A stretch of 64,000 bases of DNA from Caenorhabditis elegans. Taxonomy: Eukaryota; Nematoda; Chromadorea; Rhabditida; Rhabditidae. Under the pieces are notes generated by a model. The model searched no databases. It was given only the letters and a program-made list of their open reading frames with translations, and was not told the origin of the DNA. The stretch spans positions 5,704,001 through 5,768,000 of the forward strand of contig NC_003279.8 of NCBI RefSeq assembly GCF_000002985.6, in the 5' to 3' direction. Shown piece by piece: positions 12,676 through 25,792 of this stretch (the stretch's first letter is position 1; every line of letters begins with the position of its first letter). Position numbers and translations under genes: made by a program.

Positions 12676-15600
12676 ATGAACATCTGTATGCGAAATGGTT
12701 ATGAGCAATTCTCACTGACATCTCCAGGAACATCGGATCTCGAAATTGGTGGATCATTTTGGAAAGACGAACCGGATACCAAGTACTTGTGCCTTGATTC
12801 TCCTGTTGAACGTGAGTGTTTTTTTTTTAATTTGAAAATGTTAAGCGTGGGCCAAAATATTTCAAAGAATTTACATCCGGAAAAAATTTTTTTGTAAATT
12901 TTCTGAAAATCACAGCTTAAAAAATTCAAAACAAAAGTTAAGTTAGATTCATAAAATTTCCATTTGAAAAGACATCTAACAGATCTAAGAATACAACACC
13001 TTCTCTCAAACTCCACTTAATCTTGAAAAATAAATCTTAAAATGTCAAAATCCCTGCAATAACAAAATCGAAAGAAGGAGAGGGAGAAAATCTGGAAAAA
13101 AAGATTATTCGCACTTCTAAGCCTTAAATATCCGTCTATTTTCCCCTGAATTTTGCAACTTTTTTATCTGAAGCTCTGGTGCTCTTCCGATTCTTTTCCC
13201 ATACTACTTATAGGGATGAGCCAATGAATAAATGAGCAAAGTTCCGAAAGGTGTCTGAACTTAATGGGCTCACTTCCAAAAAATTTTGAAGTCATATAAC
13301 ATTACTAAATTTCTTGGTAGAAAAAACCCATTTGAGCTACACATTTTTCCATGACACCTTGCTTATTCACCAGTTTGGCAAACAAAAGAATCGGGGGGTC
13401 TCACACAAAAATATATTTTGTTGATTAAACGATATGATGGGGGTGGGGAACAAATGGGAGGCTCCATCAAAAAGCTCTTAGTTCAATCAAGTTCTGAAAG
13501 TTTAAAAGAAAACAAAAATCGCTATTTCTTTCATTCCATTTGTCCCCCTCCTCTTTTACTTTTTTCTTTTCCACCTTCTTCTTGTTGTCTTAAAAACGCA
13601 TAACTTCATCTGGTCCTTCGATGAAGATCTAAGCTATAATCGCCTTATGCACATCACATGTACATATCCGGTTTGAAGATTTCAACAACCCAACCAGATT
13701 TTCTCGATTTTCTTGGCCTCGAAAACTTAACCTAGAAAGTTTTCAAATAAATATATGATATTAATAAAAATTAACTTTTCACAGTTTTGTATTCCGAAAG
13801 TTTTTAAAACCTAATTTTCTTCAAAAAAAGTTTTTCTCTAGGTCAATTTTCAATTCTAATTTCAAATCGCAACACTCTCCTCCCAAATAAGTAGTTATTT
13901 GCCGCCGCTCCGATTATGATTACTGTAGTGGTGGGGTGTTTATAATTGCTTATATTAAGTAAACTTTCCTTCTTTTTTTGGGATTGTTACTTCTTGTTTG
14001 TCAACGGCCAGTTTACTTCCTAAAATAAGATGTCAAATGTTGAACAAGGGGATTATCAATAGTTTGAAATGACTACCTTTAGTTGTTATAGTTTTAAAAT
14101 TAGAACATTTTAATATGTTATTTTTTAAACAGTAGGAAGCTGTCGACTTTAAATTCTTCCGAATAAAAACGGAGCTCAATAAAATTAATGACGTGGCAAA
14201 ACAGTGCTGACAGAAGAGGGCAAAAATAAAATAAAAAACGTTTTGGCAGCTACTAACATCCCCAAACACCCCACAAATGAGCTATTTTATGAGTTTTGTT
14301 AGGCTCTCCCTGCCTTTCTTCACTTTTTTCTTGAAGCCATGAACCCCTTCATGACACCTAACTGGGTATCATTATCCATTTGTGCGCGTGGCCCTCCCCT
14401 CTTTCTATTACTTTTCCCTAAATAAAGCTTGAGCTCCCCTCCTCTCACAAACCCTGTAATCTTCAAATCAAAGTCGACGGGTAATTTGGGTTAGAGTAAA
14501 GTTAATCGAGCTTTCATTTTTCAGAACGTCAGCACCAACCACCGATGGCAGTTTGTGCCGGCTGTCGATTGGGTAAGCTCTTTCGGGGACTAAATTCCAA
14601 AAAATTATTTATTTTCAGAAATATCAGATCGGTACTTCCTCAGGGTCAATCCCAATCTGGAATTTCACGCTCAATGTCTAAAAGTGAGTTTTTGAACATT
14701 TTTATAACTGAAAAATGGTTTATAAGTATCTCGTCTCACTTTGAAGGATTTTATCTCAGTTTGTTTTGAATATATCAAAAATAATAAAAATACACAACCT
14801 TTTCGATAGAACAAACAACAACCGAGATACTAATTGAGTGCAGTGTAGTCTCATGGTTTTTTTTCTAAACAACAATTTCGAAAATTACACGGGGGTGGAT
14901 TTTCACAAGAAAACCTAATTCATTCCAAATGATCTCATTCAAAAATGTATTGCACAATGAGCCCCTCCAACTGTCTTAATACCTTAAAGCTACAAAAGTC
15001 CAGTAAAGAGAGAATTTACACGCATGACTTGACACATTGTTTGTTCTTTTATTCAACATTTTGATGTATGTTTCTATATGTATGTAGGATTTCCATTTTG
15101 CATATTATTCAGAATTCCAACCTTTTCCCCTTTTCTCTTTTCTGCTCCTTTTGAATTATTCACCAATTTGATACCTTTATTCCGGGTCATTGTACTTTTT
15201 GCTCTTGCCCCACGACTTTTAAGCAAAGGACAAAAAGTGAATATTATACAAAAAAGGGAAGGGGGAGGAGAAAGGGCAATGATGATGAAATGAAATGAGA
15301 CAAAGACGGAAAAAAAGAAAAGAAAAAAATCAAAACGTGTTGACCAGGAAGCATAAAAAGGGGGAGAAGCACGGAAGAGACGGATCAAATTACTGCGCAA
15401 ATTCGCGCATTTTGTTGATTTTTTGAGTGTGAAGATTGGTGTATACAACTCACTGGGACAGAGGGACCCTTGCGTGACCAGTCAAGGTGGCAACCATCTG
15501 TCGTGTTGGAATAGGCGATGAATACCTAAACAGTAGTAGAATAGATCACGCTATTCAGTTAACTATTTACCTGTTTACCGCATAGTAACCCAGTTGTGGA

Positions 15601-18600
15601 ATTTTGACATTGTCAACTCTCACCACGAACAAAAACTTGTCAAATGAAGGCTTCGCAAAAAGATGTGATCCTTTGAAAACTAAAAAAAACTGTAGCGGAT
15701 TCCCCCTAATTTTGAACATTTCTTCGATTTTTCCAAAAATGTTTTCTCTAAAAATAATTATCTTGTTGAAAAACGAAGGATGCGAGACCGTACTAAAAAT
15801 ACCCTTAAAATATTTTTGCAACTGTAATATAACAAAATATAATGTTTTATGAATAAAATTTTCAGGCAGGATTTTAATACAAACCCGTTTAATTAAAATT
15901 TAAAATTTCAGTGTGTCCAATGCTCTCGCCCACTCGACGAAAACCAGACAGCATTCGTGAAAAATGGACAAACGTATTGCCGGGATGATTACAGAAGGTA
16001 GGTCAAATGATGGCAGATGTGCATCTTTTTGTGTAGTTACTTCCATAAACGATCATGAAGAGTCAAAGTGAAATAGACAATTACCTTACTTCCGCCGGAA
16101 AACGGAGCATACACCTGTCTCTCTTTCGCTTACTTCCCCGAGTACAATGACTTTGGGAAGACAGGGAATGGGGTGTTGACTCACTTACTATTATAAATAA
16201 TAATAATAATAAGTTTGGAAAATGTTGCGCTCTTTTAATGGATGCATTTGCATAATAGAGACCCCCGGATAACTTGGGAGAATGAAGCGTGAAAACTATC
16301 CAACATTTTTATATGGGGATTATGATTACTGTATTTGACTATAGATGTGAATTACGCATGGGATTAGGTAGTGTGCAAGAATATGTAACCAAATTTTGAA
16401 GTGAGTGTCAAGTGTTTCATTCTCCGAGTTACTGTCATATTTGCACAGATTTTCTTACCAAGTTGGTAAGACAGGCCTACAGCGAATTTGTCAATATTTT
16501 TTAACGTTTGAAATTTCAAAAATAGACAGTGATTTTTTAAAAGTATTTTTTAAAATAAATTTCAAAAATAGCGAAACATACTTGACTTGATAGCAAGCAT
16601 ATCTACAGCCAAAAGCTAATAGGATCCGGTAAAATTGCTAGCTTTGCACTAATAACAGGGTGACCACGCTAATTTGCCGCCGAAATCAACCGGAAGCGTT
16701 CACGTAATCACTATAAAAACGGCACCGCCTGGAGCATCTTCCTTCCTCTTCTAAAGCTCGCCGCCATCTGGCGTCTGAAGGTGTGAAAACGTGAAAACAA
16801 CCGAAAAGGGGAGAAACGGAAATTGTGACATATATACAAACATACAGTGCTCTTTTCATATATTTATTTCAGGTTATTTACAACACGTTGCTCTCGATGC
16901 CATGGAGATTTTGACAAAACTGATCTCGTGATGAGGGCTGGACCCCAAAATGTGTTCCATCTCAACTGCTTTGCGTGTGTTGCCTGTGAAAAACGATTAC
17001 AAACTGGAGAAGAGTTTCAGGTGAGATATATTTGTATTCTTCTTATTATTGAAAAAGACTATCACAATCTTATAATATTATATATTATAATAGTAACCAT
17101 TCGGTTGCATAATATTTGTCTAACAATTATGGAACACATTAATCCTTGCATCTAAAAATATATTACAGATCAAAAATAACAGCTTATACTGTCGATCAGA
17201 CTGCCGGGGACTTGACAATCCAGATACATCAGCTTCAGTTCCAGATTATTCAAAATTGAATAACAATAACAACAATGATAACAACAATTCAAGTTCAAAT
17301 TTTGATGAGGATGAATGGGATGAGGAGAGATCCACATTGACTTCACTTGACAATAACACATCAAGTCCTTTAGGGTAATTGAATTGATTTAAACAAAACA
17401 AAAAAGCAATAAGTGCTTTTTCGAGAAGAGCCAGGTGTTTTTTCACTCCACTTGACACTTCTATTTACCAATATTACCTTATCGAAAGTGAGCATGAAGG
17501 AGTTGCTTAATCTAGTGAGCAAATGCACCTGGTTGGCAGCAACATCTGCCTTTTTATCTTTACCGCCTGTGATCATGTATTTGGAATATAAAAAGGTGGA
17601 TAACACGTGTTGCTTGAAATCAAACAGCACTGACACTGAATTTTAATAAAAAATAAACTTATTGAAAATGTTTGATTTTTTTCAGATCTCCCAAATCCGA
17701 TGGAGTCCGAACCCCACTTTTCGGTCATCATAACAGTGGTTCTGGTGGCTCAACGAGTAGTTGTGGAAAAAAGAAAAAGGATAAGCAAGCGACACGTGTC
17801 AGGACTGTGCTCAACGAAAATCAGCTCAAAATTCTTCGAGACTGCTATTCGATTAATTCTCGACCTGATGCAACTCTGAAAGAACGACTTGTTGAGATGA
17901 CTGGACTCAGTGCACGAGTGATACGAGTATGGTTCCAGAATAAACGATGCAAGGACAAGAAGCGACAAATTCAAATAACAGAGAATCGGCTAAACTCTGA
18001 ACGAGTATGTTTTGATAGCAAGCCTACTTCAATGTTGTATTGTGATCAGCAACCTCCTCTTTCTATTTTCTAACTTTCATTTATTTATGAAACTTTGATA
18101 CTCGGTTAAAAGGGGAAATATCATCAAGATATTCGTATAAATTGCGATGCCATATTCATTTAAAAATCAAACCTTTGATGATATTTTCCACTACCACTGC
18201 CACTTTTTTCTCCCACTTTCTTTCCAATATCTTTTCAATTTAACATAAATATTCTGTGATAATTATTGTGAATATAAATATGTAAATCGCATAAATTTTC
18301 CTTTTCCAGCTTCACATACACCTACAGTAACCCAATTAGTGAATTGCGCATTCTATGTGTGTGTGTCTATGTGCTCGGCTCGTAATTAGTTTTGATTGCG
18401 TCGTGGTCCCCTCGTCCCCTAATTCACTAACACTCTCTCACTATCTCACACTCTTTTTGCTATAACTAACTAGATTCATCCGTCTCTTGTCTTGAGCAAT
18501 TCATCAGTGTTAATTCACGGAAAAGAAGCTTTCCTTTAGGGGATTCTAGGTGTGGAAACCGGATATGAGACGTCCCACTAGGGGAAGATTTCAAATTTTT

Positions 18601-21356
18601 TTCAAGTAACATTCCAAAAATAATGTTAAAATTGAATGCAAGTCTATGACTTTTTGACTTTCTTTTGACCGTAACTCACAATTTAAAAAAAATTTTTACC
18701 CATAAGTTTTGAAAAGTTTTGTTAACTGGAAATATGTTAATTGAATATTTAGTTTGAAATTTGCGCAACTTTCAACAATCCTATTTTATTGTGACTATTT
18801 GGATTTTTATTTGCACAAGGTTCTGAAAAATTGGGTTATTCGGAAAGAAAAGGAACATCTGTTCAACAGCAGCAGCAGCTCCTTTCTCAGTGTCAATCCA
18901 ATTTGATGAAAAAGTGAAAAGAAGGGAGCGGTCATCAAAAACGTCGAGGTTTGACCAGTCATAAACCATTTCGGAACACTGGACTCTTTCCTAATTTCGT
19001 TTGATGCGCTGACTAACAATTCAACAGATTTGGAGAAAAAAGGGGGCGAGTAGGGAATGAATAAGTGTATCAGTCGGAAATTTGAACGTCTCGTTTTTGC
19101 TCCGAAAGTTAATTTTGAAATGCCCCGAAATGTCTGATGATCTAACCAACAGTGAAAAATGGAGAAAAATTATGACTCAACGTGGCCGCAAGTGACGCCA
19201 CAACTGAGCATCTCCACTAGGAATTTATTTTTGACAAATTTGTGTCTCATTTAGCTATTTACTTTGAAGAATAATTTTTAGGAAAAGAAATTCCCAAAAT
19301 TTTAGAGATGGGAGATTTTAGTCTCAATTTATTTCAACCAGCATTTGTAGGTTATTTCGTTTCATTTGCAGTTATATAACAATCCCTTTTTGCTGAAAAA
19401 TAGTTCAAAGTTTTGTATGACATCAACTTGTTTTTTTTCAGCAAAGTTTTTGGAATGAAATTAACAAATATATTTTCGTAGAAAAATCTGTTAGTTTTGT
19501 TAGTGCCAGGCACATGGTTCCATGAATACTGAAAACCAATCCCCTTCTGAAAACAATACTTTTGCTTATCTCAAGTGCTTCTCGTTCCGTTTCATGTGCT
19601 CTTCTCTCTTCTTCTCAAATTCTGAAGAGGTGGCGTTCCGGTTCAGGCCCATATGGCCGTGTGCCGGTGGGGGAGAGAGAGACAGAAGAACCACTCGAAA
19701 ATTGCCCATCATTTTACCAACTGTTTTGATTTTGCACCACACGGCAACATCAACTATCACAATAACCCACTTCTTCTTCATCCAAATGTTTACCCATTTG
19801 TTTAAAATCTCGAAAGACATCCTGCTGTGAGAAAAAAGAAGGGATCTCTATTTGTAAACTGAGATGTTTGTTCTTTGGTAATAAGTCGGGTCATCACCCA
19901 GATTATTACGTGATCGCTGTAGTAAGCAGGCAGGTAGGACACACAGTAATCCTGTAGAGTCATATTTACTAATTATGTATAAAACATTTATGCCGAGAAT
20001 GGGCAAGTTTAAATTGAAAAAATTAATACCTCACTTTAAGACCGTTTACTGTGCTTTCCTTATTAGAAGTGCGTCTTAGTCAAACCAATTGCAATAAATA
20101 GAAAAAAAACCTTGTATTTTTTCGATGGTTTCCTGAAAGCTAACAACATATCCAGTATAGTTTTGTAAAGTTTTGCATAGGATAATTCAGAAAAATGTGT
20201 TTTATCCGCACTTGAAAATCTTGAGTAAATGCTCGAGCGAATCAAGCTCAAAATATTTATTGATAATTTGTATTCTAATAGTATTGCAATTAAGTGATTG
20301 ATTTAAAAAGTACTGTACTAATAAGAAAAATACAGTAATTTAAAATTTAAAAATAAGAGAAAATCCAAATTTGGACTCCAAAATTAATTTTTTCGCTTCA
20401 TTCTCTTGCGAAAACAACTCACAGGTTTTTTAAAAGTAAAAGCCACCGTAACCTACAGTAATCTTCAACAAAACCTGTCTCTCTATTCTCTTTTTCCTTC
20501 ACTTTTTTTGCATGGTCACTGAACAAATTCGTCTCGTCTTCTTGTGCATCATCATCGTCGTCTCATTTTGACACTCTTTCTACATGTTTCTTTTACCGCC
20601 ATTTCCATTATTACAGTGTCTTTGATCTAATTAGATGTATACGGGATGGGGGCGGTGCGGTAATTCGTTAATTACTACCACTAATACCAACCACCCGACT
20701 TCTCTTGTTTCTCTTGTTTTTGTATCTAACTGAAGAATCAGTGAAATGGAAGATGTTGGTTTTTGTATAATGAGATGAAAGAGATCCTAATTTACAGGAA
20801 GAGGTGCTCAATAGGGTACGTGTAAATGGTATCGGTCCTTTGATGGTTCAACCAGCTACACCACATATTGATAATACACTTGGTGGACCAATTGATATTC
20901 AACATTTTGCACAATGGAATGGTACACCACCACCACCGCCTCCTCAATATGGGAATCCTATGGTACGATCTTTTAAACAAATCTTATCATTTAAATGTAT
21001 CGAAACTGCGTTACTTCTTACTTGGCGGAACATAGCAGCTTCATAACAAACTAAGAATACACCGTAGAAGGTTTTAGCCAACACACGCCAATTCTTGAAA
21101 TCCATTCCTAAAAATCCATTCTGACCCTTAAATAATGCAAGCAAATATTTTTAAATTAAATTTTTTCCAGATGTTCAACTCTCCTTCGACATTTGATGTT
21201 TCGGTTATTCTTGCCCCAGTTGCTCCAAACGTCACATCACCATCTGAAGCACTGGGACCACTTGGAGCATCCGTATTTCCTCATTTTTCACCTCAACATG
21301 CTCCATTCACTGCAACATCACACGATATATCATCACCGGCGCCGTGTGGAGAATAG
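12676..21356 (+). CDS. lim-7: LIM-homeodomain transcription factor, Islet class
   Basis: A nuclear transcription factor of the Islet family, known for expression in gonadal sheath cells and neurons. Exons are 12676-12811, 14525-14572, 14619-14683, 15912-15997, 16873-17020, 17169-17374, 17686-18004, 20798-20962 and 21171-21356. They total exactly 453 codons (452 residues) with all phases closing. LIM1 spans exons 2-4 (CAGC...HAQCLKCVQC...YCRDDY) and LIM2 spans exons 5-6 (CSRCH...[10 protein letters not shown]...YCRSDC). A linker rich in Asn/Asp/Ser ([10 protein letters not shown]) follows. Exon 7 carries the homeodomain, about residues 265-325, with the diagnostic helix 3 [13 protein letters not shown] shared with Islet proteins. 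The C-terminal part is Pro-rich (PPPPPP) and could be an activation region. The 2.8 kb intron 18005-20797 and the other long introns may hold enhancers. Confidence 0.95.
18005..20797. other. Largest lim-7 intron, no nested gene seen
   Basis: 2.8 kb between the homeodomain exon and the Pro-rich exon. It has short spurious frames only. It contains a CAGGCAGGTAGG patch near 19927 related to the CCTGCCT repeat family, and TG/CT simple tracts near 18355 and 18435. Confidence 0.4.
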
Positions 21357-22383
21357 ACGATAGTTTAAATAGTTTACATATTTTAAGTGTGGTTGTAATT
21401 TTTTCTTCTTACGACTGGAAAAAATGAAAATATAAATTTAACTTTTTTTCAGCTTTTAAAAATTATCGCCACATTTAAAATATTCTTAAGTTCAGAAAAT
21501 TATTTTGTTTGTATCATAACGGTTCTTTATATTTCCTCCCTCCCTCTCTCTCCAACTAGAATTTTGACGTAGAATTGTTAATTTCTTGAATTTTCGTGTT
21601 ACAACTTGGTAATTTTTTCTAAAGGCCGTCCTTGTTTTCAGAAATAATCCACCAACTTGTAATGTTAAATTTAGCGGTTAAGCCGCAAATGTCTCCTCCT
21701 CAAATGAATACTTGTCAATTATTAACTTATGCATTTCCCATTGAATAACCTGCTCACTTATTGTCTTTATTTTAATATTTTTTTAAATATAAAATATTAT
21801 TGATTCGTGTTTTATGATGAGTTTGCACAAACGTTCAGGAATCTATAAAAATTTTAATTTCCGAAGAAATTTTGGTATTTAGACATACATTAATTTTTTG
21901 AATTGGATTCTGACAAAAAACTAAATTATAATAAATTGAAGTTCGGAACAAATGTCGAATTTGTGTAATAACCTACAAACTCGGAATTTCAAACATTTTT
22001 TGAAATAAATTGTTTATTGCCCTGGCAGGTCGAAAGTATCAACAGTTGCTCATTTCGTTTCCAGTTTTCTCGTTTCGTTTACGTAATAAATCGTTTTTTG
22101 TCAAAAAGACGACGCCGCTTCGAGACGAACTACCAATAAAAATGATAAGTTGGTGATAAAGCGGTGAGGCGGTATTGGGTGGTACCAGGGCAGCTGTTTC
22201 TCTTTTTTTGAGATAAGAACAACGTTTGAACAATAAATGTTGAAGTTTTAAAAAATTAGATAAAAGGGGAGAAAAAAGAAACGAAAAAAATTTCCGACGT
22301 TTTTAGATTTGACGCACGTAGAATGGAACATGTATAGGTAAGGCTACAAAACAGAAAACTTTTGAAAAAAAGTTTTTGTTCAT
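21357..22383. other. Convergent 3' intergenic between lim-7 and the FkbM-like gene
   Basis: The two genes converge here. An AT-rich 3' untranslated region with AATATAAA-like polyadenylation signals follows lim-7 near 21428. A pyrimidine tract (TCCCTCCCTCTCTCTCC) lies at 21535. I see no gene. Confidence 0.4.
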
Positions 22384-25267
22384 TCAAAATTTATTTAAAC
22401 AATATTGGCTATTGTAGTTAAACATATACATTCGAATATGTCCAAATGAGTCTCCGAAAAACACTCCATATCGTTTTTCTTCAATAATTCGTTTCAAAAA
22501 TGCCATGAACTGTTCTTTGCGTTGAGCAATGTCGGAGATAATGTGAATCTGAAATCATTATCCTATTTTTAATTGAATATTCGGTACTTTTCCGATTTCT
22601 GCCCCCAAAATGTTTTCGATATTTTCATTAATGAAACGTGAACTTTTTTGTAATTTCAGACTTAGTATTGTTGTTTTCTAAGCCTAAAAATTGAAATAGT
22701 ATTGAAATAAACATTCACGTGAGAATTTAAATTGCAATAATGAATAAAAAACATTTTGGGGGGCAGAAATCGGAAAAGTACCGAATATCAAATATTTGAA
22801 AAAGTTCAAATAGTCGTTTCTTGGAAATAGAGCAACTTTATTAAATCAGTGACCCTTGTAACTACTTGTAACAATCAAATATAAAAAGTTAAACGTTTGC
22901 CGAGTAAAACAAAAATTAATGTTGAGAAATATTTGCAAGATTTCTAAAGTACAAATTTTAGACAGAAACACACTGGGAAATGGGGGGAGGTTTGCTGCCA
23001 GAAAAATCCTGGAAACTAGAAATTTACCTAGAAGCTAACAATAACATTACATCTTCCTACCAGCAAATTGGAAACATATTTGAACAGTTTCCATAAGTTT
23101 CCTCCAAAGTTTGAGAGCATCTTTATCCACTATCAACTTACTTCAATATTAATTTGACAAACATCTATTTGATTTTGATCAAATCTCCCATTTTTGTAGA
23201 AAATATCAAAAAAATCATTTCCAAATTCTTCACCTTCCGCATCAAACCAAAGATTGTCAATAGTCTATAAACACCACCATTTAAAAAAAATAAATTTCGA
23301 ATAAAATTACAGTAATGTTGAGAATTTCTTTGAAAAAGTAGACAATATCGATATGAACCATATTCGTTTCAATGTAGCCATCTGAAAATGTTATCGTAGT
23401 AATTATATTCTTAAAAAAGAAAGTGAAACATTCTAAATAGAATGTAAGATTTCAAAAATCAAGATAAGGAATTTTCCACCGAATTTCAGTTTTCTTTCAG
23501 AATTCATTATCTCAGACACATCGCTGTTTCTTATCTATTCTGACTTCAAGACAAACATTTTTAGAATAAAATCGTATTAAAAGAGGACTAGCGGTTTGGG
23601 TACTTGTGATCAGATGAACGAATTTCGTAATAAAACCTCAGAAATCTCTCAAAAAAATTTTATATAGTGGTTCCAATCTTCGAAAAAAAAAATTCGGCTA
23701 ATTTTAGCTAAAATCTTCAATTTTGTCAACTTTTTCGTGCCACAGCCGTTGGAAGTCAAATTTTATTTTATTATCATACTTTTTTGCTTATTGCTTATTT
23801 CGGTGGTTTAACTTACAGTATTTCGTTGTTTAACGCCAATAGGTTTCGATGAATTTCGGGAAAACCAAAAAATGTTTTTTTTTTCAAAAATTTTCAGTTT
23901 ACTGTTAGGTCATAATTTGAGTAGAAATCTCCAACTTTTTAGTTTTAACCTCTTAGTTTCCCACACAACGAAAAAATAAAAACTAACATTTCTCCATAAC
24001 TCGTGCATTTGAAATTCCACTTTTTCCTCCAATTGCTAATGGAAAATAATTTCCAATTTGTGAATATAATTCACCGTTTATGTATGGAATTGGATCTGCT
24101 CCAAAGAATGACACATTATTGCCAAGTTTCTGCATTTTCTGAAAAACAAGTGAACAATGTATTTTTGTGTTTTGTCAAAACCGTTTTAGTATAGATTTGG
24201 GATAAAAAAGAATTTATAATTGCGGATGTACTTGAAATCTAGATAAAATCCTTTTCCACTTCGTTATATAATTTTTGTCAAAAAGAAAGATTTCCATTGT
24301 TTTGTCCAAATGGGAAAAAAGACGAATGAAATAATTGACCATTACTTTTGAGAAAAACCCATAATTCTCTGATATTTAGTTACATTCAAAAAGTTAAAAA
24401 AAAAATGTTGTAGCATCTGGGAGAAATCGAAGTTCAGAAGAAGTTATAGTTCTTCCACATAAGTTTAAAACTAAAAAGCCACTTACTCTTTTAAACTGTT
24501 TTTCTGCTCGAATATCTCTACCAACGCCAATTGTGAAGAAGTTGTGAGGACCCGCATTGAACTGAAATTATATATGTTGACTCATTATTCTTTCCATACG
24601 GTTATCAGGTTTAATTGAAACGTTTTAAATCTACCTAAATTAACAAATTTAACTTACACGAGAATATCAGTACATTCCTGAATTTAAGATAACTTTTAGT
24701 TAACGTACTGGTAAAGTAACCCAAAAAGTTAAAAATTTCAACATAAAAAACTTGCAAAAAAAGCTTACAATTTTCGGAAACAAGACTTCTTTCATTTCAT
24801 CCGAATTTTTCAAAGTAACAATTCCCAATTGATTGACTTTAGCTTCCAAATCACATTTTCTCGATACACCAACAAAATTGTCCCAAAACTAGAAACATAT
24901 TGAAAGTTTATATTAAATTCATCGAGATAAAACCAACTTTTTCAGAATCATTGATATTCATCATATTTTCAGAGAAACAATGATGCCAATTTGTAAAAAT
25001 TTCGATTTTGTCACCATTCAAAGTTATACTTTTCAGATCAATTTCATCTTGATCTGATTCAATCCAATCTGTATAGTCGTCCTGAAAGTTTCAAAATTAA
25101 AGAAACAGTTAATTTAACTTAGAAAACAGTTTAATTTTGTGGTAGCTATAAGGATTCCAGTTTTTACAATTTTTTTAAAATAAACTTACAGAAAAATAAA
25201 ACGCTAGCAGCGAATACAGTAAATAAATTCCTACAACTGATAGAGAAATCTGTGAGAATCTGTTCAT
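22384..25267 (-). CDS. FkbM / Methyltransf_21-type nematode protein, type II membrane
   Basis: Eight exons: 25267-25190, 25081-24938, 24888-24769, 24561-24487, 24138-23988, 23381-23311, 23264-23142 and 22548-22384. They sum to 309 codons (308 residues) with every phase closing. Residues 4-26 are a signal-anchor (SQISLSVVGIYLLYSLLAFY). The body carries the hallmarks of the expanded nematode FkbM-methyltransferase-like family: an early FWDNFVGVSRKC, PHNFFTIGVGRDIRAEKQFK, NVSFFGADPIPYING, a central ETNMVHIDIVYF, and a final RMYMFNYNSQYCLNKF. The predicted topology puts the catalytic-like domain in the Golgi/ER lumen; the substrate is unknown. An ATTCAG acceptor two bases before the ATG may be a trans-splice site. 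Intron 7 holds an inverted repeat. Family call fairly sure, activity inferred. Confidence 0.75.
22575..22790. repeat. Inverted repeat inside the FkbM-like gene's last intron
   Basis: GAATATTCGGTACTTTTCCG followed by ATTTCTGCCCCCAAAATG at the left is mirrored by CATTTTGGGGGGCAGAAAT then CGGAAAAGTACCGAATATC at the right, with about 130 bases between. It has the structure of a small palindromic transposon relic. Confidence 0.7.
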
Positions 25268-25792
25268 ATCTGAATATGTATTGAATACAAGAAAAACTTC
25301 CTAAACTGGTGGAACAAATGAAATACGGGCATTATATGTACGCATTGAAATGCATAGATCGTATCTGGCTTGGAACATTCTACTGTGAAGAATCACAACA
25401 CAGTCGATTTTTTGTGTATCTAATTTATATTTTATCAATGCTTTCAATTTTGAATTCAAATTTCAACAAGCAGGACCTTCATTCTCTACAGGAGCAATTT
25501 TAAATATTTTAAAGGAAAATCCTGAAACATTCCTGAAAAAGAATGCTCTGGAACGATGATAGAGTACACCAATAATATTTTTAATGTGCATTGGAATGGG
25601 GATGTATACTTCGATATATGTATAGTTTTTTGCACAGTTTATATCGACACTGTTCGTATTTTTTTGGATTACTGTAGATGTAGGTTTGAGTTAAACAATG
25701 TTACCTCATAAAAGCAGAAGGTCTTTATTCTTCAAATAAAAATCAATCAATTCATGAAACTTGAATCCATATTCAGGTTATGCCAAAGTACT
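25268..25792. other. Intergenic between two minus-strand genes
   Basis: Promoter side of the FkbM-like gene and 3' side of the WSN gene. A 64-codon plus-strand frame at 25309-25503 has no splice, family or composition support. No other feature seen. Confidence 0.4.

Noticed and set aside
15074-15448. 124-codon minus-strand frame with hydrophobic segment in a lim-7 intron
   Set aside because: The hydrophobic run comes from a purine-rich tract read backwards; no splice sites, family likeness or plausible start context.
25309-25503. 64-codon plus-strand frame between two minus-strand genes
   Set aside because: Lies in the presumed promoter of the FkbM-like gene, with no start context or splice signals.
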